Of a DNA stretch of 40,989 nt, positions 7,459 through 14,996 are shown one piece after another; the stretch's first letter is position 1, and each line of letters begins with the position of its first letter. The notes beneath the pieces were generated by a model. The model was given only the letters and a program-made list of their open reading frames with translations. It searched no databases and was not told where the DNA came from. The DNA is from Mesorhizobium sp. B4-1-3. GTDB lineage: Bacteria > Pseudomonadota > Alphaproteobacteria > Rhizobiales > Rhizobiaceae. Location: contig NZ_VFTG01000035.1 in assembly GCF_006439355.1 (NCBI RefSeq), forward strand, positions 1 to 40,989, written 5' to 3'. The position numbers and the translations under genes are program-made.

Positions 7459-8655
7459 TCAGCCGACGGCAGGCCGCTCGGCAGCGAAGGCGGTTTCAGG
7501 TCTCTCATAAGAAAGCCGCACGCTGTCGCGGCCGTTCTTCTTGGCCTTGTAGAGCGCCTCGTCGGCGCGCCGCATCAACGGCATCAGCCCTTCCTTGCCG
7601 GAGCGGGCAGCGACGCCGAAGCTCGCGGTGACCCTGGTGCCGGGCGGCAGGCCATCCACCGCGCCAGCTGAATAAAGGTTGCGGATCGCTTCGGCGAAAA
7701 GCCTTGCCGCCCCCAGGTCGCTCAGCGGCAGAAGCACGGCGAACTCCTCGCCGCCGATGCGGCCCGCGGCCCCGCGCGCGCCGGTGGCGGAGCGCAGCTT
7801 GGAAGCGAAGTCGGCGATCACGCGGTCGCCGGCCTCATGCCCATGCTGGTCGTTCAGCGCCTTGAAGTGATCGAGGTCGGCCAGCACCAGGGCGACGGGA
7901 AACCCGGCCTTGCCGCACTGGTCGAGCAAGAGGGCCGCTCGCTCCTCGAAACCGCGGCGGTTGAGGATGCCGGAGAGCGGATCGGTATGGTTCTCGGTCT
8001 TCAATGTCCTCATCACGTCGAGCGCCGCGGCCGTGAACAGGCTAAGCGCGATCAGCAGCGACAACAACGCGTGCGAGAGCAGCGCCGTCGTCCAGTAGGA
8101 CGAGCCGTAGAAGCCGTCATAGCCGGGGAACGGCCCGTGCGCGATCACGACGATCAGTGTGCGGGCGATGAAGTTCAGCCCCGAAAGCAGCGACAGCGCG
8201 AACAGGATCTTTTCGGTCGGCCCGTAGCTGCGCACGGTCCTCAGTTCCGCCGCGACCAGCAGGCTGAGCGCGCCGAAGCCGAAATTCATGACCAGCACGC
8301 GCCAGGTGAGGTCCGGCTGGACGAACATGAACCAGATGAAGGCGGCGAGCCCGCCGCCGGTCGTGACGGCGATGCCGACATAGGGCACGCGCCGCCCGTA
8401 GCGCGCGATTATCGCGCTGGAAAGGCAGCAGGCCGCGATCGTGAAGCAGACGTTGGAGACCAGCTTGGTCAGCGCTACGCCGACCGGAAGCGTGAAATAT
8501 TGCAGCAGGAAACCCGCTGCCGACAGGCAGTAGCTCGCGCCAAGCGCGGCCAGATACGGCCGATGGCGCTGATAGGACCACAGCACGAGGAACGCAGCGC
8601 CGAGCGCCAGCGCTATCGTCGGATTGAGCAGCGCTATGAGCAGACCGGTGTCCAA
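7459..8655 (-). CDS. Membrane-bound diguanylate cyclase (GGDEF)
   Basis: A 398-residue protein. Residues 1-220 form six or seven membrane helices without a named sensor domain that I recognise. Residues 225-385 are a GGDEF domain that makes cyclic-di-GMP from two GTP. It has the DPLSGILNRRGFEE entry motif, LVLADLDHFKALND with metal-binding aspartates, and an intact GGEEF active site (RIGGEEFAVLLPL). The RxxD inhibitory site that normally lies before GGEEF is absent (the aligned residues are G-A-R-G), so product inhibition at that site is not expected. No EAL domain follows. The likely start is TTG at 8655; there is no ATG nearby and the first helix starts at once. Confidence 0.9.
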   Translation of the reverse strand: MDTGLLIALLNPTIALALGAAFLVLWSYQRHRPYLAALGASYCLSAAGFLLQYFTLPVGVALTKLVSNVCFTIAACCLSSAIIARYGRRVPYVGIAVTTGGGLAAFIWFMFVQPDLTWRVLVMNFGFGALSLLVAAELRTVRSYGPTEKILFALSLLSGLNFIARTLIVVIAHGPFPGYDGFYGSSYWTTALLSHALLSLLIALSLFTAAALDVMRTLKTENHTDPLSGILNRRGFEERAALLLDQCGKAGFPVALVLADLDHFKALNDQHGHEAGDRVIADFASKLRSATGARGAAGRIGGEEFAVLLPLSDLGAARLFAEAIRNLYSAGAVDGLPPGTRVTASFGVAARSGKEGLMPLMRRADEALYKAKKNGRDSVRLSYERPETAFAAERPAVG

Positions 8656-8818
8656 AGGACTGCGACTTTCCCCAACTTACCCAGGGGCAGATGCTAGGGC
8701 TTAAGCCCAAACAAGCGGTTAAGCCTCCGATAGATACGCCGTGAAGCCGTGCGGAACCGGCCTGCCGGAGCGGCGTTGTCCGGCCAGGATAGGAGACGCC
8801 AGACGGGAGACGATCGAG

Positions 8819-9124
8819 ATGGCCGGCACAATCACTTTGACGAACCACGATGAAATCCGCTCCTGGGCAGCGGCGCGCGCCGGCTTCCCGGCCATCGTCG
8901 ACGTCTCGCCCGAGGCCGGAACGCAGCCCATGCTGCGGCTGGTGTTCGGCCAGCAGGCCTATGAAGATACCGACCGCCCGGAACGTCCGATCAACAGCGG
9001 CGGCTACGAGCTTGTGGAGTGGGACGAGTGGTTCAGGATTTTCGACGAGCGGCAGCTGGCCTTGGTCGTCGCCGCCGACGAGCCCGGCCGGCGCGAGGAG
9101 TTTCACGAGATTATTCGCAGATAG
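8819..9124 (+). CDS. Small conserved-looking protein, unknown function
   Basis: A 101-residue soluble acidic protein starting MAGTITLTNHDEIRSWAAAR. I do not recognise the family. It has no signal peptide or membrane helix. The ATG at 8819 is preceded by GGGAGAC at a good distance; the frame is open to 8741 but the extra N-terminus is Arg/Cys-rich and unlike coding sequence. It is divergent from the diguanylate cyclase and followed by a strong bidirectional terminator shared with leuC. Confidence 0.7.
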   Translation: MAGTITLTNHDEIRSWAAARAGFPAIVDVSPEAGTQPMLRLVFGQQAYEDTDRPERPINSGGYELVEWDEWFRIFDERQLALVVAADEPGRREEFHEIIRR

Positions 9125-9135
9125 AGCGCTGAAAG

Positions 9136-9167
9136 CAAAGGGCCCGGACGTCCAGTCCGGGCCTTTG
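9136..9167. terminator. Bidirectional intrinsic terminator
   Basis: CAAAGGGCCCGGAC (9136-9149) pairs with GTCCGGGCCTTTG (9155-9167) with one bulged G and a 5-base loop. It sits between the convergent stops of the 101-residue gene and leuC. Confidence 0.8.
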
Positions 9168-9187
9168 TTGAGAGACGCAGCAGGCTG

Positions 9188-10597
9188 TTACTTCCAGTCC
9201 CGGATGTCGACGAAATGGCCGGCAATCGCGGCGGCCGCCGCCATGGCCGGCGACACCAGATGGGTGCGGCCCTTGAAGCCCTGCCGGCCCTCGAAATTGC
9301 GGTTCGAGGTCGAGGCGCAGCGTTCATGCGGCTTCAGCCGGTCGTCGTTCATGGCCAGGCACATCGAGCAGCCCGGTTCGCGCCAGTCGAAGCCGGCGGC
9401 GACGAAGATCTTGTCGAGGCCCTCGGCCTCGGCCTGTTCCTTGACCAGACCCGAACCCGGCACGATCATGGCGTTGACTCGCGGATTGACCTTCTTGCCC
9501 TCGACCACCTTGGCGGCGGCGCGCAGGTCCTCGATGCGGCCGTTGGTGCAGGAGCCGATGAAGACGCGGTCAAGCGCGATGTCGGTGATCTTGGTTCCCG
9601 GCGTCAGCCCCATATAGTCGAGCGCGCGGATCTTCGAGGTGCGCTTATTTTCGTCCGCAATCTCTTGCGGATCGGGCACGATGCCCTGCACCGAGACGAC
9701 GTCTTCGGGCGAGGATCCCCAGGAGACAATCGGCGGCAGTTTTTGCGCGTCGAGCACCACGACCTTGTCGAAATGCGCGCCTTCGTCCGAATGCAGCGTC
9801 TTCCAATAGGCGAGCGCGGCATCCCAGGCGGCGCCCTTCGGGGCGCGCGGCTTGTCCTTCACATAGGCGAAGGTCGTCTCGTCCGGCGCGATCAGGCCGG
9901 CCCGCGCTCCGCCTTCGATCGACATGTTGCAGATCGTCATGCGGCCTTCCATCGACAGCGAGCGGATCGCTTCGCCGGCATATTCGATGACATAGCCGGT
10001 GCCGCCGGCGGTACCGATCTCGCCGATGATGGCCAGGATGATGTCCTTGGCGGTGACGCCTTCCGGCAGCTGGCCGTCGACGCGCACCAGCATATTCTTG
10101 GCCTTGCGCTGGATCAGCGTCTGCGTTGCCAGCACGTGCTCGACCTCGGACGTGCCGATGCCGTGCGCCAATGCCCCGAAAGCACCATGCGTGGAGGTGT
10201 GGCTGTCGCCGCACACGATGGTCATGCCCGGCAGCGTAAAACCCTGCTCCGGCCCGATGATGTGGACGATGCCCTGGCGGACGTCGTTCTCGGAATAGTA
10301 TTCGATGCCGAAGTCCTTGGCGTTCTTGGCCAGCGCCTCGACCTGGATGCGGCTTTCCTCGTTCTTGATGCCGAACTTGCGCTCGGGCGAGGTCGGCACG
10401 TTGTGGTCGACCACGGCCAGCGTCTTTTCCGGATGCCGGACCTTGCGGTTCGACATGCGCAGGCCTTCGAAGGCCTGCGGGCTGGTGACCTCGTGCACCA
10501 GGTGGCGGTCGATATAGAGCAGGCAGGTTCCGTCGTCCTGGCGGTCGACCGTGTGGTCGTCGAAGATCTTGTCGTAGAGGGTGCGCGGTGCGCTCAT
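9188..10597 (-). CDS. leuC: 3-isopropylmalate dehydratase large subunit
   Basis: A 469-residue aconitase-family enzyme that, with LeuD, isomerises 2- to 3-isopropylmalate in leucine synthesis. It shows the N-terminal RTLYDKIFDDHTV, the IVCGDSHTSTHGAFG block, the three cluster cysteines in FIGSCTNGRIEDL and EPGCSMCLAMNDD, and a C-terminal TSNRNFEGRQG. The ATG at 10597 begins MSAPRTLYDK as in orthologues; the frame upstream to 10879 is open but not coding in character. leuD is not in the window, as is usual in rhizobia where leuC and leuD are apart. Confidence 0.97.
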   Translation of the reverse strand: MSAPRTLYDKIFDDHTVDRQDDGTCLLYIDRHLVHEVTSPQAFEGLRMSNRKVRHPEKTLAVVDHNVPTSPERKFGIKNEESRIQVEALAKNAKDFGIEYYSENDVRQGIVHIIGPEQGFTLPGMTIVCGDSHTSTHGAFGALAHGIGTSEVEHVLATQTLIQRKAKNMLVRVDGQLPEGVTAKDIILAIIGEIGTAGGTGYVIEYAGEAIRSLSMEGRMTICNMSIEGGARAGLIAPDETTFAYVKDKPRAPKGAAWDAALAYWKTLHSDEGAHFDKVVVLDAQKLPPIVSWGSSPEDVVSVQGIVPDPQEIADENKRTSKIRALDYMGLTPGTKITDIALDRVFIGSCTNGRIEDLRAAAKVVEGKKVNPRVNAMIVPGSGLVKEQAEAEGLDKIFVAAGFDWREPGCSMCLAMNDDRLKPHERCASTSNRNFEGRQGFKGRTHLVSPAMAAAAAIAGHFVDIRDWK

Positions 10598-10661
10598 GTG
10601 CGTAAATCCGTCGATACGAGAAATGGGAAAAGGACGCCGGCAACCGGCGCGACAACTGCGA

Positions 10662-10787
10662 TCAGTCGGCCAGGCTAAGTCGGCTGGTGAGCGCGCCGCA
10701 GACCCGCGCGGAGAAACGCGACGGCAGGCGCTTCCTGTCCTGCAGCACGAAACCCTTATAGGCCGGATCGCTGAAAAGCTTTTCCAT
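10662..10787 (-). CDS. Possible 41-residue small protein upstream of leuC
   Basis: A short frame starting MEKLFSDPAYKGFVLQDRK and ending SRLSLAD. Most third codon positions are G or C, as in real genes here, and the N-terminus is unlike a random shadow. The ribosome site is weak. There is no run of leucine codons, so it is not an obvious leucine attenuation leader. It lies 64 bp before leuC on the same strand. No family known to me. Confidence 0.4.
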   Translation of the reverse strand: MEKLFSDPAYKGFVLQDRKRLPSRFSARVCGALTSRLSLAD

Positions 10788-10885
10788 GGCGGGGTAGATA
10801 GCAATGTTTTGGCTTTTCGGCAATTAGCGGCCGGAACCTGGTTCCTCACTCCACGAAGTGGGCGAGGAACCGGTGCCAAGCTTAT

Positions 10886-11536
10886 TCAAACCACCTCGAA
10901 CACGAACGTCTTCACCAGCGCGTCCGGGTCGCCGATCGCATAGCAGCGGAACCACGGGCTCTGCTCGACCAGACGCCATTTCTTCGCCTGCGTCAGCTCG
11001 TCGAACACCGCCTGAAAGCCGCCGCTCTCGAACACCTGGTCGCGGACGGTGAAGATGGCGTGGCCGCCGCTCTTGGTGATTCGCACCAGTTCGTGCAGGC
11101 CGGAAGCAGGCGCGTGGCCGATGGTGAAGACGCCGGTCGAGAAGAAGGCGCGGAAATGCCGGTCGGGCCAGGGCAGCGGGCCGCCGAGCATCGCCTTCTT
11201 CAACGCGCTATAGGCCGGCTTGCCACTGGCCTGGCGGCTGCCGGCGATCTTCAGCATGTCGTCGGAGAGGTCGAGCCCGGCGATGTCGCCATAGCCAAGC
11301 GCCTTCAGCGACGGTCCCGACAGGCCCGTGCCGCAGCCGGCGTCGAGCAGCGGGCCTTCGCCGGCCGGCACGTGCCGCGCCACCCAAGCGGTGATCAGGA
11401 AGGGCAGGAGATAGCCGAGCGAGGCGGTCTCGCTGTCATAGGTCGCGGCCCAGTCGGCATAGGCCTTGGCGAGCCCTTCCGGCGAGTCGGCCGAGTAGAC
11501 GGAATCCAGCGCCGCATTGGCCTTGTCGAAATTCAT
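10886..11536 (-). CDS. Class I SAM-dependent methyltransferase
   Basis: A 216-residue protein with a Rossmann methyltransferase fold: motif I LLDAGCGTGLSG (near residues 63-74), an acidic loop DIAGLDLSDDML for binding the ribose of SAM, and a post-motif FFSTGVFTIGHAP. The N-terminal YADWAATYDSE is typical of small-molecule methyltransferases of the UbiE/Methyltransf_11 type. The substrate cannot be told. Start at ATG 11536 (MNFDKANAALDS). It lies 58 bp after the permease gene on the same strand and may be transcribed with it. Confidence 0.85.
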   Translation of the reverse strand: MNFDKANAALDSVYSADSPEGLAKAYADWAATYDSETASLGYLLPFLITAWVARHVPAGEGPLLDAGCGTGLSGPSLKALGYGDIAGLDLSDDMLKIAGSRQASGKPAYSALKKAMLGGPLPWPDRHFRAFFSTGVFTIGHAPASGLHELVRITKSGGHAIFTVRDQVFESGGFQAVFDELTQAKKWRLVEQSPWFRCYAIGDPDALVKTFVFEVV

Positions 11537-11594
11537 GGGGCGTGTCCTCCGCGATGATGAGCCGAAGGATCGTAGCGTGCTCCGAAGCCGCCGG

Positions 11595-12407
11595 CTATTC
11601 CTGATGCTGTCGGCGCAGCCGCTGTTCCAGCACACGCAGCGCCAGCGACAGGCCGACGGTCAGGATAAGGTAGATATAGGCGACGATCGAATAGGTCTCG
11701 AAGAAGCGGAACGAGCCCGCGGCATAAACCTTGCCCATCTGGGTGATGTCGGCGACGCCGAGCACGGAGACCAGCGAGGAATCCTTGACCATGGCGACGA
11801 AGTCGTTGCCGAGCGGCGGCAAGATGGTGCGGATCGCCTGCGGGAAGACGATCAGCCGAAAGCGCTGCGCCCGGCTGAGCCCGAGCGCCTTGGCCGCCTC
11901 GATCTGGCCCTTCTCGACCGACTGGATGCCGGCGCGGAACACCTCCGAGATGAAGGCCGAGTAGCCGATGGTCAAAGCCATGATGGCGCGCCAGAGCAGC
12001 GAGACGTCGCGCACCAGGAGTTCGCCGATCAGTCCGGCGCTCTGCAGCGGCGCGGTCAGCGCATTCCAGGCGGCGACGAAGGCCGGCGCGCCGGCAAAGG
12101 CGATCCAGAACAACAGCACCAGGATCGGCACGCCGCGGATGATCTCGACATAGAAACGCGCGATCTGGCGCAGCCACTGTGATCCCGACAGCGCCATAAG
12201 CGCGATGCCGAGCCCAAGCGCGGAGGCAAGCGCGAACGCGACTGCCGTGACGAAGATGGTGATGCCGATGCCCTTGGTGACGGTGGCGAAGACTTGCGCG
12301 TAGAGGTCGCTGGACGCGATGACGAGGGCGGCGGCAAGCGCCAGCACGGCGGACGCGGCCAGCCACCAGGGGAATTCGGGTTTGGAGGCAGACGCGGGCG
12401 CTGTCAT
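11595..12407 (-). CDS. Polar amino acid ABC transporter permease
   Basis: A 270-residue inner-membrane permease of the His/Glu/Gln/Arg/opine (HEQRO) family. The YVEIIRGVPILVLLFWIAF segment and the EAA loop (QIEAAKALGLSRAQRFRLIVFPQAIRTILPPLGN; written here in parts as EAAKALGLSRAQ and PQAIRTILPPLGND) that docks the ATPase are both clear, with about five membrane helices. Upstream at 12669-13466 is the matching binding protein. No ATPase gene is adjacent, so an ATP-binding subunit must come from elsewhere. A family B repeat separates it from the binding-protein gene. Confidence 0.93.
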   Translation of the reverse strand: MTAPASASKPEFPWWLAASAVLALAAALVIASSDLYAQVFATVTKGIGITIFVTAVAFALASALGLGIALMALSGSQWLRQIARFYVEIIRGVPILVLLFWIAFAGAPAFVAAWNALTAPLQSAGLIGELLVRDVSLLWRAIMALTIGYSAFISEVFRAGIQSVEKGQIEAAKALGLSRAQRFRLIVFPQAIRTILPPLGNDFVAMVKDSSLVSVLGVADITQMGKVYAAGSFRFFETYSIVAYIYLILTVGLSLALRVLEQRLRRQHQE

Positions 12408-12455
12408 CAGGAGATGCCATCGCGGCTATTTTTGCGATGGCAGCGCTCTACGAGA

Positions 12456-12612
12456 CCCCCCTCTGTCCTGCCGGACATCTCCCCCTCAAGGGGGGAGATT
12501 GGCAGCTTCGGCCTCGCCCCCCATCCTGCAGCGTTGGAGATTGGCGAAAGCCGGCGCGATGTCCGATCTCGCCCCTTGAGGGGGAGACGGCCGGCAGGCC
12601 AGAGAGGGGGGC
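12456..12612. repeat. Palindromic repeat family B, copy 3 (within an operon)
   Basis: A 157-bp element with CCCCCCTCTGTCCTGCCGG-type left end, GGCAGGCCAGAGAGGGGGG right end and the shared GATTGGCGAAAGCCGG centre. It lies between the binding-protein and permease genes, which are on the same strand, and should fold as a large stem-loop in their mRNA. Confidence 0.8.
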
Positions 12613-12668
12613 CTTGGCGCAACGTCAGCGCAATTTCCTGCAAACCCACTGCGCGCAACAAGACGAGC

Positions 12669-13466
12669 TCACTGCCCCATCTTGTAGTCGAGAAACCACT
12701 TCTTGTTGAGCTTGTCGAAGGTGCCGTCGGCCTTCAGCGCGGCTATGGCGGCGTTAACCGGCTTCACCAGGTCGGAGCCCTTCGGGAAGATGAAGCCGAA
12801 ATCCTCGGTGCCGAGCGGTCCGCCGATCAGCTTCAGCTTGCCTTCGGAAGCGTCGACATAGCCCTGGCCGGCGGTGCCGTCGGTCAAGACGACATCGACG
12901 TCGCCCGTTTTCAGCGCCTGGACGGTCGCGCCGAAGGTCTCGAACAGTTTGATGCGCGGATTCTGCTCATTGCCGTCGAGCACGCTGTAAACGGCGGTGT
13001 AAAAGGGCGTGGTGCCGGGCTGGGCGCCGATCAGCCCATCCTTGAAGGCGGCGAAGCTCTTGGCGTCGGTGAAGCGGCTTTCGTCGCCGCGCACCAGCAT
13101 GAACTGCTCCGAACGCATATAGGGATCGGAGAAGTCGACCTTCTCCTTGCGGTCGTCCTTGATGGTGATGCCGGTCATGCCGATATTGTACTGATTGTCG
13201 GAAACCGCCTGGATCATCGCGTCCCAGGAGCTGTTCTGGTACTCGACCTTGAAGTTCAGCCGCTTGGCGATCTCGTCCATGGCATCATATTCCCAGCCGA
13301 TCTGCTTGCCGGTCTTCTTGTCGATGAACTGCAGCGGCGGATAGGCGTTTTCTGTCACCACCACGACCTTCTTGCCGCCGAGGTTGGGCAGGTTGTCGGC
13401 GAGCGCGGCGACAGGCGCGAGAAGCCAGGCCACCATGGCGACCAGCAGCAGTTTCGACTTGGTCAT
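12669..13466 (-). CDS. Periplasmic amino acid-binding protein (SBP family 3)
   Basis: A 265-residue substrate-binding protein. The signal peptide (MTKSKLLLVAMVAWLLAPVAALA) is cleaved near residue 23. The mature part shows the family-3 pattern: VVVTENAYPPLQFID, GWEYDAMDEIAKRLN, the MTGITIKDDRKEKVDFSDPY block (quoted here as MTGITIKDDRKEK and VDFSDPY), and a C-terminal LKADGTFDKLNKKWF. It feeds an amino acid to the permease downstream; the exact ligand is not visible. The ATG at 13466 begins the signal peptide; the frame runs on to 13694 without support. Confidence 0.93.
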   Translation of the reverse strand: MTKSKLLLVAMVAWLLAPVAALADNLPNLGGKKVVVVTENAYPPLQFIDKKTGKQIGWEYDAMDEIAKRLNFKVEYQNSSWDAMIQAVSDNQYNIGMTGITIKDDRKEKVDFSDPYMRSEQFMLVRGDESRFTDAKSFAAFKDGLIGAQPGTTPFYTAVYSVLDGNEQNPRIKLFETFGATVQALKTGDVDVVLTDGTAGQGYVDASEGKLKLIGGPLGTEDFGFIFPKGSDLVKPVNAAIAALKADGTFDKLNKKWFLDYKMGQ

Positions 13467-13531
13467 GACAATCTCCGAAGGTGATCGGCACACGGTTTCG
13501 GCGCGGCCGGGAAAATCCGGCGCCGACTTTA

Positions 13532-13630
13532 GAGCAATTCCAGGAAAAGTGTGAAGCGGTTTTCCGTCCGGAATTGCGTAAAAACAAGGAGATAGAGCGG
13601 CCGCCGTTTCGGTGAAACGGCGAACCGCTT
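13532..13630. repeat. TA-flanked ~100-bp palindromic element, family C copy 3
   Basis: A 99-bp element flanked by TA on both sides (13530-13531 and 13631-13632). Its left part GAGCAATTCCAGGAAAAGTG aligns with the copy at 16597 (GATCATGATCCCGAAAAGTG), and both continue into a CGGTTTTC block. It contains two hairpins: GCAATTCC/GGAATTGC (13534-13541 with 13570-13577) and GCCGTTTC/GAAACGGC (13603-13621). It lies upstream of the binding-protein gene. Confidence 0.8.
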
Positions 13631-13734
13631 TAGCTTGCCGCAAGCGCCTTGCAAGCCGGTCCGCTGCGACGTTGCGCCGTCTAGGCAAATGCAACGCTCT
13701 ACCGGAATGGCTTGGAGGATGTCCGTTGCCGTGA

Positions 13735-14235
13735 TCAGTCCCGATCGGCCGTGGCCTCGCGCAACCCGGCGACCAACCGCGTCAGCGTGCCGTGCAGGGC
13801 TTTGAGCTCAGTCCGCTCCAGCGGCATGCCGCAGCTCAGTCCTTCCTGCACGTCCTTCATCTTTGTCCGCAGCGCCTCGCCCTTGGCGGTCGGCTCGACC
13901 AGCACGCGGCGCTCGTCGGCGGCATCGCGCCGGCGCGTCACCAGGCCGCCTGCTTCCATCCGCTTGATGAGCGGCGTCAGCGTCGCCGAATCCAGACCGA
14001 GTGCCGCGCCGAGCTCACCGATCGTGCTCGGCGAATGCTGCCACAGCGCCAGCATCGCCAGATATTGCGGATAGGTAAGGCCGAGCGGATCGAGCAGCGG
14101 CCGGTAGAGCTTGGTCATCAGCCCGCTTGCCGAATAGAGCGCGAAGCAAAGCTGCTGGTCGAGGCGCGGCACGTCGGGCGCCCCGGCATCCTGCGCCGGG
14201 GCTTGCTTGGTCATTGGTTCGGTTGTCGTCGTCAT
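13735..14235 (-). CDS. ohrR: MarR-family organic peroxide sensor OhrR
   Basis: A 166-residue winged-helix repressor that senses organic hydroperoxides by oxidation of an N-terminal cysteine. That cysteine is seen in LDQQLCFALYSASG (near residue 30), with the tyrosines of the KLYRPLLDPLGLTYPQYL block that stabilise the reduced form. The DNA-recognition region is IGELGAALGLDSATLTPLIKR and the wing is DERRVLVEPT. The ATG at 14235 overlaps the ohr stop by 4 bases (ATGA), giving one transcript and coupled translation; an inner start at MTKQAPAQ is possible. It represses ohr-ohrR itself by analogy with known systems. Confidence 0.93.
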   Translation of the reverse strand: MTTTTEPMTKQAPAQDAGAPDVPRLDQQLCFALYSASGLMTKLYRPLLDPLGLTYPQYLAMLALWQHSPSTIGELGAALGLDSATLTPLIKRMEAGGLVTRRRDAADERRVLVEPTAKGEALRTKMKDVQEGLSCGMPLERTELKALHGTLTRLVAGLREATADRD

Positions 14236-14651
14236 GCAGCCTTTGCCGAGAGCGCCACGTCGATATTGCCCCGGATGGCGTTGGAATAAGGGCATATCTT
14301 GTGCGCTTCCGATACAAGCGCCTCGGCGCCCGCCTGATCAAGCCCCTTGATCTCGGCCGCCAGTGCGACGCCGAGCCGGAAGCCGCCCTGGTCGTTCGGG
14401 TAGAGGCTGACCGTGGAGGTGACCGATGCGTCCTCGAGCGGCAGCTTCTGCTGGCGGGCGACGAAGCGGACCGCGCTTTCGAAGCAGGCGGCATAGCCGA
14501 CCGCGAAGAGCTGCTCGGGATTGGTGGCGCCACCCTTGCCGCCGAGTTCCTTCGGCATGGCCAGATCGACCCTGAGCAGGCCGTCGCTGGTCTCGCCGTG
14601 ACCGTTTCGGCCGCCGCTGACGTGAGCCTGGGCAGTGTAGAGTGCAGACAT
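14232..14651 (-). CDS. ohr: Organic hydroperoxide resistance protein Ohr
   Basis: A 139-residue thiol peroxidase of the Ohr subgroup that reduces fatty-acid and other organic hydroperoxides using lipoylated partners. The catalytic cysteines lie in VGYAACFESAVRF and HKICPYSNAIRGN, the arginine in GLLRVDLAMPKELGG. The ATG at 14651 is chosen because GGAG lies 6 bases upstream; another ATG two codons earlier is too close to it. The operon with ohrR and the upstream operator-like repeats give peroxide-inducible expression (inference from the family). Confidence 0.96.
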   Translation of the reverse strand: MSALYTAQAHVSGGRNGHGETSDGLLRVDLAMPKELGGKGGATNPEQLFAVGYAACFESAVRFVARQQKLPLEDASVTSTVSLYPNDQGGFRLGVALAAEIKGLDQAGAEALVSEAHKICPYSNAIRGNIDVALSAKAA

Positions 14652-14667
14652 TTTCATCTCCGTTAAT

Positions 14668-14708
14668 TTGTACACGATTATTTTGTGCACTAGATAATTG
14701 GCTGTCAA
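14668..14708 (-). promoter_or_regulatory. ohr promoter and OhrR operator candidate
   Basis: On the minus strand TTGACA (14703-14708) is followed after 17 bases by CAAAAT (14680-14685). Two near-identical octamers, TTGTACAC (14668-14675) and TTGTGCAC (14683-14690), read on the plus strand, repeat with 15-bp spacing and overlap the -10 region in an AT-rich island unlike the surroundings. This is a likely OhrR binding site. Confidence 0.55.
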
Positions 14709-14840
14709 CCCCGATTTCGTCATCCACGGGCGGAGCGACGCGAAAGCGGACCGCAGACCCGAGGGGCAAAGCGCTGCTGCGGCGTGGAAACTTGAAACGC
14801 TGGGGGGCGGAAGGGAGCGAAGGAACGCTGGCCTATCGCC

Positions 14841-14900
14841 TTCGTCGTTCTAGGGCGGAGCAAGGAGCGAAGCGACGCGCGCGGACCCTAGAATGACGAA
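14841..14900. repeat. Inverted-repeat element family E, short copy
   Basis: A 60-bp element bounded by TTCGTCGTTCTAGGG and CCCTAGAATGACGAA, with GGAGCAAGGAGCGAAGCGACGC inside (given as GGAGCAAGGAGCGAAGCG). It is an internally shortened version of the 160-bp element at 33839-33998. A degenerate related stretch precedes it (about 14725-14775). It lies between ohr and rplS. Confidence 0.75.
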
Positions 14901-14950
14901 ACGCGAGGGCTTCGATCAATTCCGAACGCTTGCGACAGCTGCCCAAACGA

Positions 14951-14974
14951 AAAAAGGCGGCCGAAGCCGCCTTT
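14951..14974 (-). terminator. rplS intrinsic terminator
   Basis: Read on the minus strand: AAAGGCGGC, loop TTCG, GCCGCCTTT followed by a T run, starting 22 bp after the rplS stop. Confidence 0.88.
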
Positions 14975-14996
14975 CTGGAACCTATTTCGCAAAACC

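Noticed and set aside
10598..10661. Leucine attenuator upstream of leuC
   Set aside because: No leucine codon run and no terminator/antiterminator pair visible.
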